Shown here: positions 1 to 7,530 of the stretch, one piece after another
Layout: each line of letters begins with the position of its first letter
Numbering within the stretch: the stretch's first letter is position 1
DNA from: CAJXZP01 sp963974475
GTDB lineage: Bacteria; Bacteroidota; Bacteroidia; Flavobacteriales_G; Salibacteraceae
DNA length: 64,000 nt
Assembly: GCA_963974475.1 (NCBI GenBank)
Contig: CAXBCR010000017.1
Coordinates: 1 to 64,000 of the forward strand
Reading direction: 5' to 3'
Translations under genes and position numbers: made by a program
Notes under the pieces: model-generated
What the model was told of the DNA's origin: nothing
Seen by the model: only the letters and a program-made list of their open reading frames with translations
The model's database searches: none

Positions 1-80
1 CGGTTTGCCCCCGATAGTGATCGGGGCAGGTCCGCAAAAACTGTATGCTATGTTGTGCCGATTACTATCGGTGCCCGGGC
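1..80. repeat. 80-bp dispersed repeat, copy 1
   Basis: This segment matches 53377-53457 at roughly nine bases in ten by eye. It contains an imperfect palindrome CCCGATAGTGATCGGG near its start and a second one, CCGATTACTATCGG, near its end, followed by GCCCGGGC. Another CCCGATAGTGATCGGG lies at 86-101. The copy may extend beyond the left window edge. Both copies lie in gene-poor accessory zones. Confidence 0.8.
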
Positions 81-110
81 CTTCTCCCGATAGTGATCGG
101 GACGAATACG

Positions 111-167
111 ATAACTAGAAGTAGGGTGTTAGCTTTTTACCTGAAAAGCTAACACCCAAAAAGAGGC
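111..167. repeat. 57-bp hairpin repeat, copy 1
   Basis: This copy matches 1419-1475 with about four mismatches by eye. It contains a perfect 14-bp inverted repeat (124-137 with 144-157) and a six-base loop. No gene lies directly beside it, so terminator function is unclear. The two copies bracket the transposase scar, the intron end and the YdeI-like gene. Confidence 0.75.
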
Positions 168-266
168 AGTTTTCTGTAGTTTTTGGTTAATATTTAGTTG
201 GTATCAGTTCATTTTCACTCTTTTATTACTTAAAACCCGAAGTTTTGGCAATACCTGTCTAGCCCG

Positions 267-294
267 TCCCGATAGCTATCAGGATGGTTTTTTT
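267..294 (+). terminator. Palindrome followed by T-run, possible terminator
   Basis: An imperfect palindrome TCCCGATAGCTATCAGGA at 267-284 is followed by seven Ts at 288-294. The palindrome core is the same CCCGATAG motif seen in the dispersed repeats, so it may be a repeat relic and not a functional terminator. Confidence 0.35.
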
Positions 295-306
295 GTTTTT
301 CTTTAA

Positions 307-504
307 TTACAGTAAAGTAGCTGGTTTTTGAAAGTTGTTTTTATACTCCTCAGGTGGCCCACGTTTATCAAATACTGCTATGGTGACCAACTTGCCTTTT
401 TTGCAAGTGGGGCAGATGCGCAGCATCGTTTCAATGGGCGTTTTTTCTGGAGCGGCTGTGCTTTGTTTGGGTCGTTTTTTAATTTGTGCTTCGTTATCCA
501 GTTG
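307..504 (-). pseudogene. Transposase C-terminal fragment (family uncertain, IS91-like?)
   Basis: Read on the minus strand, this stretch gives a 65-residue open frame bounded upstream by an in-frame stop. It ends in a zinc-knuckle-like CPTCKKGKLVTI segment followed by VFDKRGPPEEYK. The CxxC tail and RGPP motif resemble the C-terminus of IS91-type transposases of Bacteroidota, but this is recalled similarity and not an alignment. No start codon, catalytic domain or terminal repeats are visible. I infer a decayed insertion-sequence remnant. Confidence 0.4.
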
Positions 505-649
505 CTATCCAATTTTTCTAGTTCGGCATAGCTGAAAGAAAAACGATATGATGTGAACTTGCATCTTGGAGTACAAAAACAATATCGTTACTTGTTTTAC
601 CATTGGCAGTTAGGATTTATCTATAGTTAGCCATAGATTTGTACAACAA

Positions 650-723
650 GAGCCGTATGATGCGAGAGTATCACGTACGGTTCTGTGAGAGGCTTAGGGT
701 GAAACTGCCTTTGCCTGCTCGAT
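650..723 (+). ncRNA. Group II intron domains V and VI (orphan 3' end)
   Basis: Positions 650-683 fit the 34-nt catalytic domain V: GAGCCGTATGATG, a GAGA-type tetraloop region, then the complementary arm TATCACGTACGGTTC. A domain VI-like hairpin follows, and the segment ends in CTGCTCGAT, a plausible intron 3' terminus (AY). The ATGATG/TATCAC domain V arm resembles group IIC introns, but the class is uncertain. No reverse transcriptase ORF or other ribozyme domain is visible in the 640 bases upstream, so this is probably a truncated intron. Confidence 0.75.
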
Positions 724-762
724 CACAAACACGTTGTGCAACATAATAAAATAGGATATTAA

Positions 763-1407
763 ATGAATTCAGAAGTTGAAATATATCTTGACAAACTTGA
801 TAAATGGAAAAAGGAATTATCAACCCTTCGCCAAATAATAGTTGACTGTGGATTGACAGAAGATTTTAAATGGATGCATCCCAGTTATTCAGATAAAAAC
901 AAAAACATATTACTAATTCACGAATTCAAAGATTATTGTGCGATTCTTTTCAATAAAGGTGCTTTGTTGAATGATTCAGCTAATATTTTAGTTCAACAAA
1001 CCGAAAACACTCAATCAGCACGTCAAATCAGGTTTACAAGTTTATCAGAAATAACTGAACTTGAAACTGTTATTAAGGCATACATTTATGAGGCAATTGA
1101 AGTGGAACGAGCAGGATTAAAAGTTAAAAAGAAAGAAACTTTTGACTTTGATGTGCCAGCTGAATTAAAACAAAAATTTAAAGAAGATTCAGACCTTGAA
1201 CAGGCATTTAAAAAACTGACAGAAGGTCGCAAAAGAGGGTATCTTTTATATTTTGCTCAACCTAAACAATCAAAAACTCGAATATCCAGAATTGAAAAGA
1301 ATACAGATAGAATATTTAAAGGAAAAGGATTAAATGATTGTATTTGTGGATTATCGAAACGTAAGCCTAATTGTGATGGCTCTCATAAACAATTAGAAAA
1401 CAAATAA
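763..1407 (+). CDS. YdeI/OmdA-type DUF1801 protein with CDGSH tail
   Basis: The 214-residue product has an N-terminal DUF1801 domain (about 1-110) and an OmdA-like segment with the family signature AFKKLTEGRKRGYLLYF (about 145-165). The biochemical role of this family is not settled. The unusual part is the C-terminus: C193, C195, C204 and H208 lie in CICGLSKRKPNCDGSH, an exact fit to the CDGSH [2Fe-2S] motif CxCxxSxxxPxCDGSH. The protein may therefore bind an iron-sulfur cluster. The gene stands alone, between a group II intron remnant and a hairpin repeat, which suggests recent acquisition. The ATG at 763 is the first good start and follows an AT-rich leader. Confidence 0.8.
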   Translation: MNSEVEIYLDKLDKWKKELSTLRQIIVDCGLTEDFKWMHPSYSDKNKNILLIHEFKDYCAILFNKGALLNDSANILVQQTENTQSARQIRFTSLSEITELETVIKAYIYEAIEVERAGLKVKKKETFDFDVPAELKQKFKEDSDLEQAFKKLTEGRKRGYLLYFAQPKQSKTRISRIEKNTDRIFKGKGLNDCICGLSKRKPNCDGSHKQLENK

Positions 1408-1766
1408 AACGTGGCATAATAACTAGAAGTAAGGTGTTAGCTTTTTACCTGAAAAGCAAACCTCCAAAAAGAGGCGGGTTTCAGCCGTATTAGCTTGCTA
1501 ACATACTGTCACAGTGGAATTATTGTTCCCGACACAAAAGGTTGAAATCGACTCCTTTCGAATATCTATCATATAGGCCTCTACTGGAATTGGTGATACA
1601 GATTTTCTGCTCAAGTAAGGCGTGGAGTAATGGTAATTTCAATTTGAAACACGTAAATGCACATTAGGATGAGCAATTATTGAATATTTTGCTAAATAGG
1701 TTATGCGTTTTTGCATCCAACTTAGAAAAGGTGCATTTGAATTTATGAGAAAGAATTAAACAATAA
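1408..1766. other. Gene-free stretch with repeat and possible IS scar
   Basis: Apart from the hairpin repeat at 1419-1475, no intact gene is visible. On the minus strand, about 1498-1640 reads as a short frame with HYSTPYL and VEAYMI segments, which faintly recalls the C-terminal region of IS21 IstA transposases. It is too short and decayed to call. Confidence 0.4.
1419..1475. repeat. 57-bp hairpin repeat, copy 2
   Basis: This is the second copy of the repeat at 111-167, starting 12 bases after the YdeI-like stop codon. The stem is degenerate here because the right arm carries substitutions. Its orientation is the same as copy 1. Confidence 0.75.
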
Positions 1767-2156
1767 ATGAGTATCAAAATGAAAGTTACTGCCGATAAAA
1801 ATGAAAAAGTCGCAAATATGATATTTGCATCCATTTATCCACTTTACTTGAATAGGTTGGAAAAGAATGGGAGAACCAAGGAAGAGCTCAACCAAGTAAT
1901 AGAATGGTTTACTGGTTTTGATGAGGTTGGTTTGCAATCACTTATTGAAGAAAAGGTGACCTTTAGAACATTTTTTCAAACAGCTAAAATAAATCCTAAT
2001 GCACACTTGATTAAAGGAGTAGTTTGTGGGTATAGAATTGAAGAAATAGAAGGTGAGTTTGAATTGTATAAACAATGCAGACAACTGGAAAAGCTAATTG
2101 ATGAATTGGCGAAAGGTCGTAAAATGGAGAAAATTTTACGAAAAGAAAAGAAATAG
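1767..2156 (+). CDS. DUF2200 family protein
   Basis: The 129-residue product matches the small DUF2200 family well. It has the segments VANMIFASIYPLY, GRTKEELNQVIEWFTGFDE, FFQTAKINPNAHLIKGVVCGYR and a basic tail ELAKGRKMEKILR. The length is near the family norm, so it is probably full length. The function is unknown; it is a cytosolic protein without signal peptide or membrane segments. An alternative in-frame Met lies four codons in (1779). It is a single-gene unit, convergent with the hydrogenase-related operon that ends at 2272. Confidence 0.8.
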   Translation: MSIKMKVTADKNEKVANMIFASIYPLYLNRLEKNGRTKEELNQVIEWFTGFDEVGLQSLIEEKVTFRTFFQTAKINPNAHLIKGVVCGYRIEEIEGEFELYKQCRQLEKLIDELAKGRKMEKILRKEKK

Positions 2157-2271
2157 AAATAGTGTTATATCCAAGGTAACTTATTGTAGGTGAATAAACT
2201 ATGTTGCGTGTTATTGACCATTTTACTTTGTAGTTGCTATTAGCATTTTCTAAAATTCTAATTCATTCCAT

Positions 2272-3015
2272 TTACCCAATCAAATCCAAAATTCCATTTA
2301 AAATAGTTAATGGGTGTGGGGGATTTCCTGGGATGTATAAATCTACCTTATACTTTGAAAATATTTCTCGGTTCAACGCTTCTCCACCCGAGAAAATTCC
2401 GCCACTGATGGCGTCAACTCCGCATACAATCAGTACTTTGGGTTCGGGAACGGCATTGTAAGCAATCTCCAGGGCTTCGGCCATATTTTCGGTAATTGGA
2501 CCGGTTACTAAAATACCATCGGCATGACGTGGAGATGCTGCAAACTCAATTCCATATCTGCCCATATCAAAATTGGCATTTCCCATGGCGCCTAGCTCAA
2601 ATTCGGTAGAATTATCGCCACCGGCACAGACTTGTCGCAGTTTTAACGACCTTTTGAAAAAGCCTTTAATTTCTTGACGAATGGCTTTTTTACGTACTTT
2701 AATTCCCTTGGTTTCTCCTTCACGTACTACTAAATCCTCCCGGATATTGGCCGCTAAATGATGCTTGTTGGTGAACTTGATTTTATCGGGAAATCGAAAG
2801 GCGCATTCTCCGCAAAAAGTACATTTACCCAAATCGATAGAAACCGGGTTGGCTTCAATTGCTTGAACCGGACAGCTATTGACTAATTTATCGGTATCCA
2901 CCGGTGCAGTAGAAATTTCTGGAAGTCCCCTAAACGGTTCGGTAAGCCTAGCCGTGCGCGGGTCATCAATGTACTGTTTTCCGTTATGAAGAATTATTTG
3001 TAGTTCGTTAAACAT
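2272..3015 (-). CDS. Ehr complex small subunit with fused ferredoxin domain (HyfI/NuoB-like)
   Basis: Last gene of the six-gene operon. The first ATG (3015) is preferred over an upstream TTG at 3021; residues are counted from it. Residues about 40-75 form a reduced ferredoxin domain: NSCP (C48) plus CTFCGEC (C65, C68, C71), enough for one [4Fe-4S] cluster instead of the usual two. The rest is the NuoB/HycG fold, with SPRHADGILVTGP and SGGIF. The four cysteines that normally hold the proximal cluster are mostly gone: C130 remains, the others align with G133, D201 and N231 (PGN where PGC is usual). The protein may carry only the ferredoxin-type cluster. It should sit on the cytoplasmic face with the large subunit. 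Confidence 0.85.
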   Translation of the reverse strand: MFNELQIILHNGKQYIDDPRTARLTEPFRGLPEISTAPVDTDKLVNSCPVQAIEANPVSIDLGKCTFCGECAFRFPDKIKFTNKHHLAANIREDLVVREGETKGIKVRKKAIRQEIKGFFKRSLKLRQVCAGGDNSTEFELGAMGNANFDMGRYGIEFAASPRHADGILVTGPITENMAEALEIAYNAVPEPKVLIVCGVDAISGGIFSGGEALNREIFSKYKVDLYIPGNPPHPLTILNGILDLIG

Positions 3016-3027
3016 AGCCAACTAATT

Positions 3028-4551
3028 TTAAAGGTCGGAACCACAATAACTTAAGTTGTAGCTCTTATTGTTTATAGGAAAATCTGAAATCTCCAAATTA
3101 CGTAATGATAGTTCTAAAGCTTTCCAATGGTGTATGGAAGGGTCTTTAATTTTGTACATGCTCAAATCGCCTTTTTCATCGGTTATAGCGCAATGACAAA
3201 TTTCGCCTCGCCATCCTTCGGTTACCGATAAAGTAAATTGATTGGGTGGTAAAGAAATGGTTTCTACCGGTTGTTTTATTTCACTTTTAAATTCTTCGTG
3301 AGCCAATACTTCTCTTATCCAGGCCATAGAACTTTCAATTTCTTTTCTACGCAGTAAAAAGCGAGAATACACATCGCCATCGGTTAATACCACTGGACTT
3401 ATTGGATATTTTGAAAATCCCCCAAAAGGGTGCGACTTTCGAGTATCGCGTTCCACATTTGCCATTTTGGCTACCATTCCTACCGCGCCAATTGTACGTA
3501 CTTGTTTTTCGGTTAAGGTTCCAATTCCTTCAAATCTATTTTCTACACTGTGTAGTTGGAATGTATTGTCGGCCAACTCGGTAAAATGCGATTCATAGTT
3601 ATCCAATACCTTTAGCAAATCACTTTTTAGTTTTGGAGTAAATGGGTAAAAGGAGCCACCCACGCGATTATATCCTTTTCCTAAACGATTGCCACACCAT
3701 GATTGCGTAAAGTTGATAATGGGCGTCCGCAATACGCCAAAAATACTGGAACCTAATCCGTAAGCCACATCGGTACACAAAGCAGAAATATCGGTGGTAT
3801 GCACCGCAATTCGTTCTAATTCTAAGGCAATGGTACGTTCTAATTCTAGTTGTTCATTTTGGGGTATTTCGGCCAATGTTTCCATCAATTTCACAAAAGC
3901 TAGACTATGTCCGATGGCCGTATCTCCAGCAATATTCTCGGCAAGTATATTTCGTTGGAGTAGCATTTTTTTATCCAGCATAAATTTTTCGATTCCGCGA
4001 TGCTGCCAGCCCAATTGAATTTCAAGGTGTAAAACCATTTCACCGTTGCAAATAAACCGAAAGTGACCCGGCTCAATAATTCCTGCATGAATAGGACCTA
4101 CGCCCACCTCATGCAACTCGTTGCTAGGAATAGAGAAAAATGGATAATCCACTATTTTTGATTCTGGATTAAACCGATTATGTGCATAGCGAACGGGTTT
4201 TAACCACGGGTGATTAATAAAATTCACACCAAAATTTTCATGAATTTCACGTTCAAAAATGTGTAGCGCAGTTAATTGGGGAGTTAAAGACGCTAATTCC
4301 TGTGACTCACTGTGTTTCATTCTATGCGATAGAATTTCAAAGTCGTGTGCTTGGTCATCGGCTAAAATCAGAATGAAATGAATTTCATCCTTTTGCGCAT
4401 ATCCAAAATAATTAACACAATGAATCTCGGGATTCGAAAAAGAGTGGATGACTTGATTGTAAAATGCTTCGTAATTCAATACGGGTATCGAATCATAGTC
4501 AACCTTAGCATTGTTTTTAATTCTAAGCGATTGAATTTTTTTACTTTCCAT
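3028..4551 (-). CDS. Ehr complex large subunit, NuoC-NuoD/HycE-like, without NiFe ligands
   Basis: The 507-residue protein joins an N-terminal NuoC-like domain (about 30-125, HIFEREIHENFGV) to a NuoD/NiFe-large-subunit domain (about 150-507, HRGIEK). In true hydrogenases the N-terminal ligand motif is RICGxC; here the same place reads ENIAGDTAIGH (205-215), with Ala and Thr for the two cysteines. At the C-terminus the DPCxxC motif is replaced by YNLSYCGSDL, and no maturation-protease tail follows. The subunit therefore cannot hold a NiFe centre, as described for Ehr (energy-converting hydrogenase related) complexes. The substrate is unknown. It lies 6 bp after the HyfF-like gene in the operon. 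Confidence 0.88.
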   Translation of the reverse strand: MESKKIQSLRIKNNAKVDYDSIPVLNYEAFYNQVIHSFSNPEIHCVNYFGYAQKDEIHFILILADDQAHDFEILSHRMKHSESQELASLTPQLTALHIFEREIHENFGVNFINHPWLKPVRYAHNRFNPESKIVDYPFFSIPSNELHEVGVGPIHAGIIEPGHFRFICNGEMVLHLEIQLGWQHRGIEKFMLDKKMLLQRNILAENIAGDTAIGHSLAFVKLMETLAEIPQNEQLELERTIALELERIAVHTTDISALCTDVAYGLGSSIFGVLRTPIINFTQSWCGNRLGKGYNRVGGSFYPFTPKLKSDLLKVLDNYESHFTELADNTFQLHSVENRFEGIGTLTEKQVRTIGAVGMVAKMANVERDTRKSHPFGGFSKYPISPVVLTDGDVYSRFLLRRKEIESSMAWIREVLAHEEFKSEIKQPVETISLPPNQFTLSVTEGWRGEICHCAITDEKGDLSMYKIKDPSIHHWKALELSLRNLEISDFPINNKSYNLSYCGSDL

Positions 4552-4557
4552 AATTAC

Positions 4558-5979
4558 CTAAAATAAAATTGATGCATTGATTAAATCGGTCAAAAACTGT
4601 GGTGTAAAATAGGCCACATAAATGGCCAAGCTAAATAAAACCACTTGCGAAATAGGTTCAAATCGATTTACCAAAACGTGCTCTTCTTTAAAATAATACG
4701 GCCGTGGTCCGTACAATAATTTCATCGAGTACTTAAAAATAACGTATATGATAATGGTTAATAGAAATAACACGAGCCCTAAAATGAAATAATCTCCACT
4801 TTGATACAAAGCTTTGAAAATTAAGAATTCACTCATAAACATACCAGAAGGAGGGATGGCCGTAATAGTTAAGATTCCGAAAATATAAACCAGGGCACTT
4901 ACCCCGGAGCCTGTCATAAATTGGCCGGAATCTTTAAACCAACCACTTTGAAAATAAGCACGAATTTGTCCGAAATGTAGAAACATACCTGTTTTGGCTA
5001 AGGTATGCAGAATCAAATGTAAAAGCGCGGCATAGAATCCCAATTTACCCAACGACAAAGCAATGGTTACCAATGCCATGTGTTCCATACTAGAAAAGGC
5101 ATACATTCTTTTAAATCGTTTCACTCTAAATATTTGAAGGGAAACAATTATTAAACTGATAACTCCAATAATCATCAATACGTTTTGTGCCCAAGGCAGG
5201 TATTCCGTATGTCCAATGATGGAATAGGTTCGGTAAATGGCCACAAAACCGGCATTTATCAAAACAGTAGAAGTAAGCGCATTCACCGGAAAAGGAGCGG
5301 TAGTTTTGGCGTCTACGGTAGCGGCATACAACGGAAAAATGTTCATTTTCACACTGTAACCTGCCACCAATAATAAAAAGGCGCCCTTTAGAAAAAACGG
5401 AGGGATGTCATTGGCAATACTCGCAATCTGAGAGAACGATAACCCGTCATTTCCTACATTACCGGAGTGGACGGTTAAAAACAAGACCCCAATAAAGGCT
5501 AAGGTAATTCCAAAAGAAGAAATAAATAGGTATTTCCAAGCCGCCTCTAACGCGGTCGGATATCTTTCGTGATACACTAAAAACGTAACCAAGATGGAGG
5601 TGATTTCTAATCCAACCCAAACCAAAATGATGTTATCGGTAAAATAAATTCCGGTGATAGCGGTTTCCAAAAGAATCATTAAACTCAGAAAACGTCCTTT
5701 AAGTCTGCGTTCGGGCACGTGCCGTTTGAGATAGTACCAACTATGATAAAAAACGGGAATGGTAATCAGACTTAGCAACCCACTTAATAATACGGCTAGA
5801 CTATCCATTTTAAAATAGAATGAATCTATGGAATCCAAATTTTGATAAGCGATAACCGACAATCCAATATGCAGCAATGAAAATAACAGGATACCTATAC
5901 GGTGAACAAATTTGTTATGAATAAAAAATAGCCCGATAGCCAACAATACTGCAATGGAAAAGAAATATATGAGTAGCAT
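4558..5979 (-). CDS. Ehr membrane subunit, HyfF/NuoN-like antiporter domain
   Basis: A 473-residue polytopic membrane protein of the proton_antipo_M family, with roughly 13 hydrophobic segments. Characteristic parts are the WVGLEITSILVTFLVY segment (with the Glu conserved in NuoL/M/N-type subunits), a Lys-containing helix near KMNIFPLYAATVDAK and the HLILHTLAKTGMF helix. By homology it would conduct H+ or Na+ across the inner membrane, driven by the peripheral arm. It starts 3 bp after the HyfE-like stop, so translation is probably coupled. NuoN and HyfF are hard to tell apart by eye; operon context favours HyfF. Confidence 0.85.
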   Translation of the reverse strand: MLLIYFFSIAVLLAIGLFFIHNKFVHRIGILLFSLLHIGLSVIAYQNLDSIDSFYFKMDSLAVLLSGLLSLITIPVFYHSWYYLKRHVPERRLKGRFLSLMILLETAITGIYFTDNIILVWVGLEITSILVTFLVYHERYPTALEAAWKYLFISSFGITLAFIGVLFLTVHSGNVGNDGLSFSQIASIANDIPPFFLKGAFLLLVAGYSVKMNIFPLYAATVDAKTTAPFPVNALTSTVLINAGFVAIYRTYSIIGHTEYLPWAQNVLMIIGVISLIIVSLQIFRVKRFKRMYAFSSMEHMALVTIALSLGKLGFYAALLHLILHTLAKTGMFLHFGQIRAYFQSGWFKDSGQFMTGSGVSALVYIFGILTITAIPPSGMFMSEFLIFKALYQSGDYFILGLVLFLLTIIIYVIFKYSMKLLYGPRPYYFKEEHVLVNRFEPISQVVLFSLAIYVAYFTPQFLTDLINASILF

Positions 5980-5982
5980 AAA

Positions 5983-6612
5983 TTAGTCTTTTAGTTGGTT
6001 TAAACTAGAGGTGGACATATTTCCAAAGGTGTTTCCTACCTTGTTCACGAAAACACCAATTATCATTATGGCCATTAAAATATCGATGAGAACAGCCATA
6101 CTTACCAAAAAAGGAAATTCGCCACCCACGGCCAAAGAGAGTAGGAATGCACCGTTTTCAATAATTAAAAAGCCGACAATATGGTTGAAAATGTTTTTAT
6201 GGACAATCACGAAATATATTCCTCCAAGAATAGTCGATATGGCTATGGTAAAGAACTTAACATCCACAAAATCATTGTTCATGAAGTAGCCTAGCATAAA
6301 ACTTCCCATAATGATGAACACCATAATTAATACGGAATAAAAGGAGGGAATCACGTTTTCCATTAAGCGCTTCATGTTATTTGTTTTCCGTAGTTTATTT
6401 AAAAACCAGGGAACCACAATGGCCTTGACTATCAGTGTTTCAAGGAGTACTAAGATAAGACCTAATAAATGCATGTTCTCTAAATTAATGAAAGCAATAG
6501 CAAACAATAGGGCTCCCTGTACGGAAAGAATTTGAATTAAATTGGAAACTCTTTCGGTCAAGAAAAAATAGATAAGCGTACTGGCGAAAATAACCAACCA
6601 AACAATAATCAT
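5983..6612 (-). CDS. Ehr membrane subunit, HyfE-like (NuoJ/NuoK-type)
   Basis: The 209-residue integral membrane protein corresponds to HyfE, a NuoK-like subunit (C-terminal half LIIENGAFLLSLAVGGEFPFLVSMAVLIDILMAIMIIGVF, where the Glu of the buried proton path is visible). The Met at 6612 is chosen because its ATG overlaps the TGA of the HyfC-like gene (ATGA), the usual sign of coupled translation. A longer frame starting at 6693 would run 80 bases into the previous gene and add a non-membrane leader, so it is unlikely. Confidence 0.82.
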   Translation of the reverse strand: MIIVWLVIFASTLIYFFLTERVSNLIQILSVQGALLFAIAFINLENMHLLGLILVLLETLIVKAIVVPWFLNKLRKTNNMKRLMENVIPSFYSVLIMVFIIMGSFMLGYFMNNDFVDVKFFTIAISTILGGIYFVIVHKNIFNHIVGFLIIENGAFLLSLAVGGEFPFLVSMAVLIDILMAIMIIGVFVNKVGNTFGNMSTSSLNQLKD

Positions 6613-7529
6613 AATCCAAAGTTTAAATGTTGTGTAATAATGAGGAATGACAAAAACACAACAATTGCCAATGCCGAGAGGGTAATAATCCATTGGGCGT
6701 TTTTACCCATTTTATTTCGAGCTCGAAAGGTTTCTAGTACGGCTACTGTTAATGCGTAGCCTACCATAATTACAGGAAACAATAGTAGCTGAACTAAAAA
6801 GTTGTTTTGAATAGGAAGTACAAAATTGAACATCAAACTTCCGTAAATAGCGAATTTTAATCCTCCGGCAAGATGGATTAGCGCCATATCAAATCCACTA
6901 TGGTCCAAAACCATGACTTCGTGCACCATGGTTAATTCCAAATGCGTTTTTGGGTCATCCACGGGGAGTCTACTATTTTCAACCATGGATACCCAAAACA
7001 AAATGTAGATTATTAACAACGCTACAAAAAATGATAGTGCCGAAGAGGTATGTAAATTGATAAATATTTCGTAAAACGAATTGTGCCCAGAGAGGAGTGC
7101 TATCGAACCGAAAATGATAAAGAATGCAGGTTCTACTAGCAGTGCATAAAACGCCTCTCGGTTGGCTCCCATTCCTTCAAAAGGGCTTCCGGTATCCATA
7201 GCGGCTACTATCATTAAAAACCGCCCTAAGCCAAATAAATAGGCAAAAACAACAAAATCACCTTCAAAAGATAGGATGGCTTGATAGTTTCCGATGGGTA
7301 TAAATAAGGCTGCTAATAATGTGGTGGTAAAATAAACCACAGGGGCAATTTGAAATAGAATACCAGTTGTGGAACTATAAATATTTCCTTTTTTGAGCAA
7401 TTTCAAAATATCGAAAAGGGGTTGTAGAATACGCGGGCCTTTTCTTCCCACAAATTTTGACTTCATCCAACCTACTAGACCAGGAAAAAGCAGAGCGGAA
7501 ATAATGATTAATAATATACTTACTCCCAT
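6609..7529 (-). CDS. Ehr membrane subunit, HyfC/NuoH-like
   Basis: A 306-residue polytopic protein of the NuoH/HycD family, the subunit that connects the membrane arm to the redox arm. It has about eight hydrophobic segments, a loop KFVGRKGPRILQPLFDILKLL after the first helix, and the acidic loop VENSRLPVDDPKTHLELTMVHE, which is diagnostic for the family. It starts one base after the HyfB-like stop and its stop overlaps the next start. It lacks any obvious truncation. Confidence 0.88.
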   Translation of the reverse strand: MGVSILLIIISALLFPGLVGWMKSKFVGRKGPRILQPLFDILKLLKKGNIYSSTTGILFQIAPVVYFTTTLLAALFIPIGNYQAILSFEGDFVVFAYLFGLGRFLMIVAAMDTGSPFEGMGANREAFYALLVEPAFFIIFGSIALLSGHNSFYEIFINLHTSSALSFFVALLIIYILFWVSMVENSRLPVDDPKTHLELTMVHEVMVLDHSGFDMALIHLAGGLKFAIYGSLMFNFVLPIQNNFLVQLLLFPVIMVGYALTVAVLETFRARNKMGKNAQWIITLSALAIVVFLSFLIITQHLNFGL

Positions 7530-7530
7530 C

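Noticed and set aside
328..535. Plus-strand frames of 66-67 codons
   Set aside because: They lie antisense to the transposase fragment, have no recognisable domain, and start without a plausible leader.
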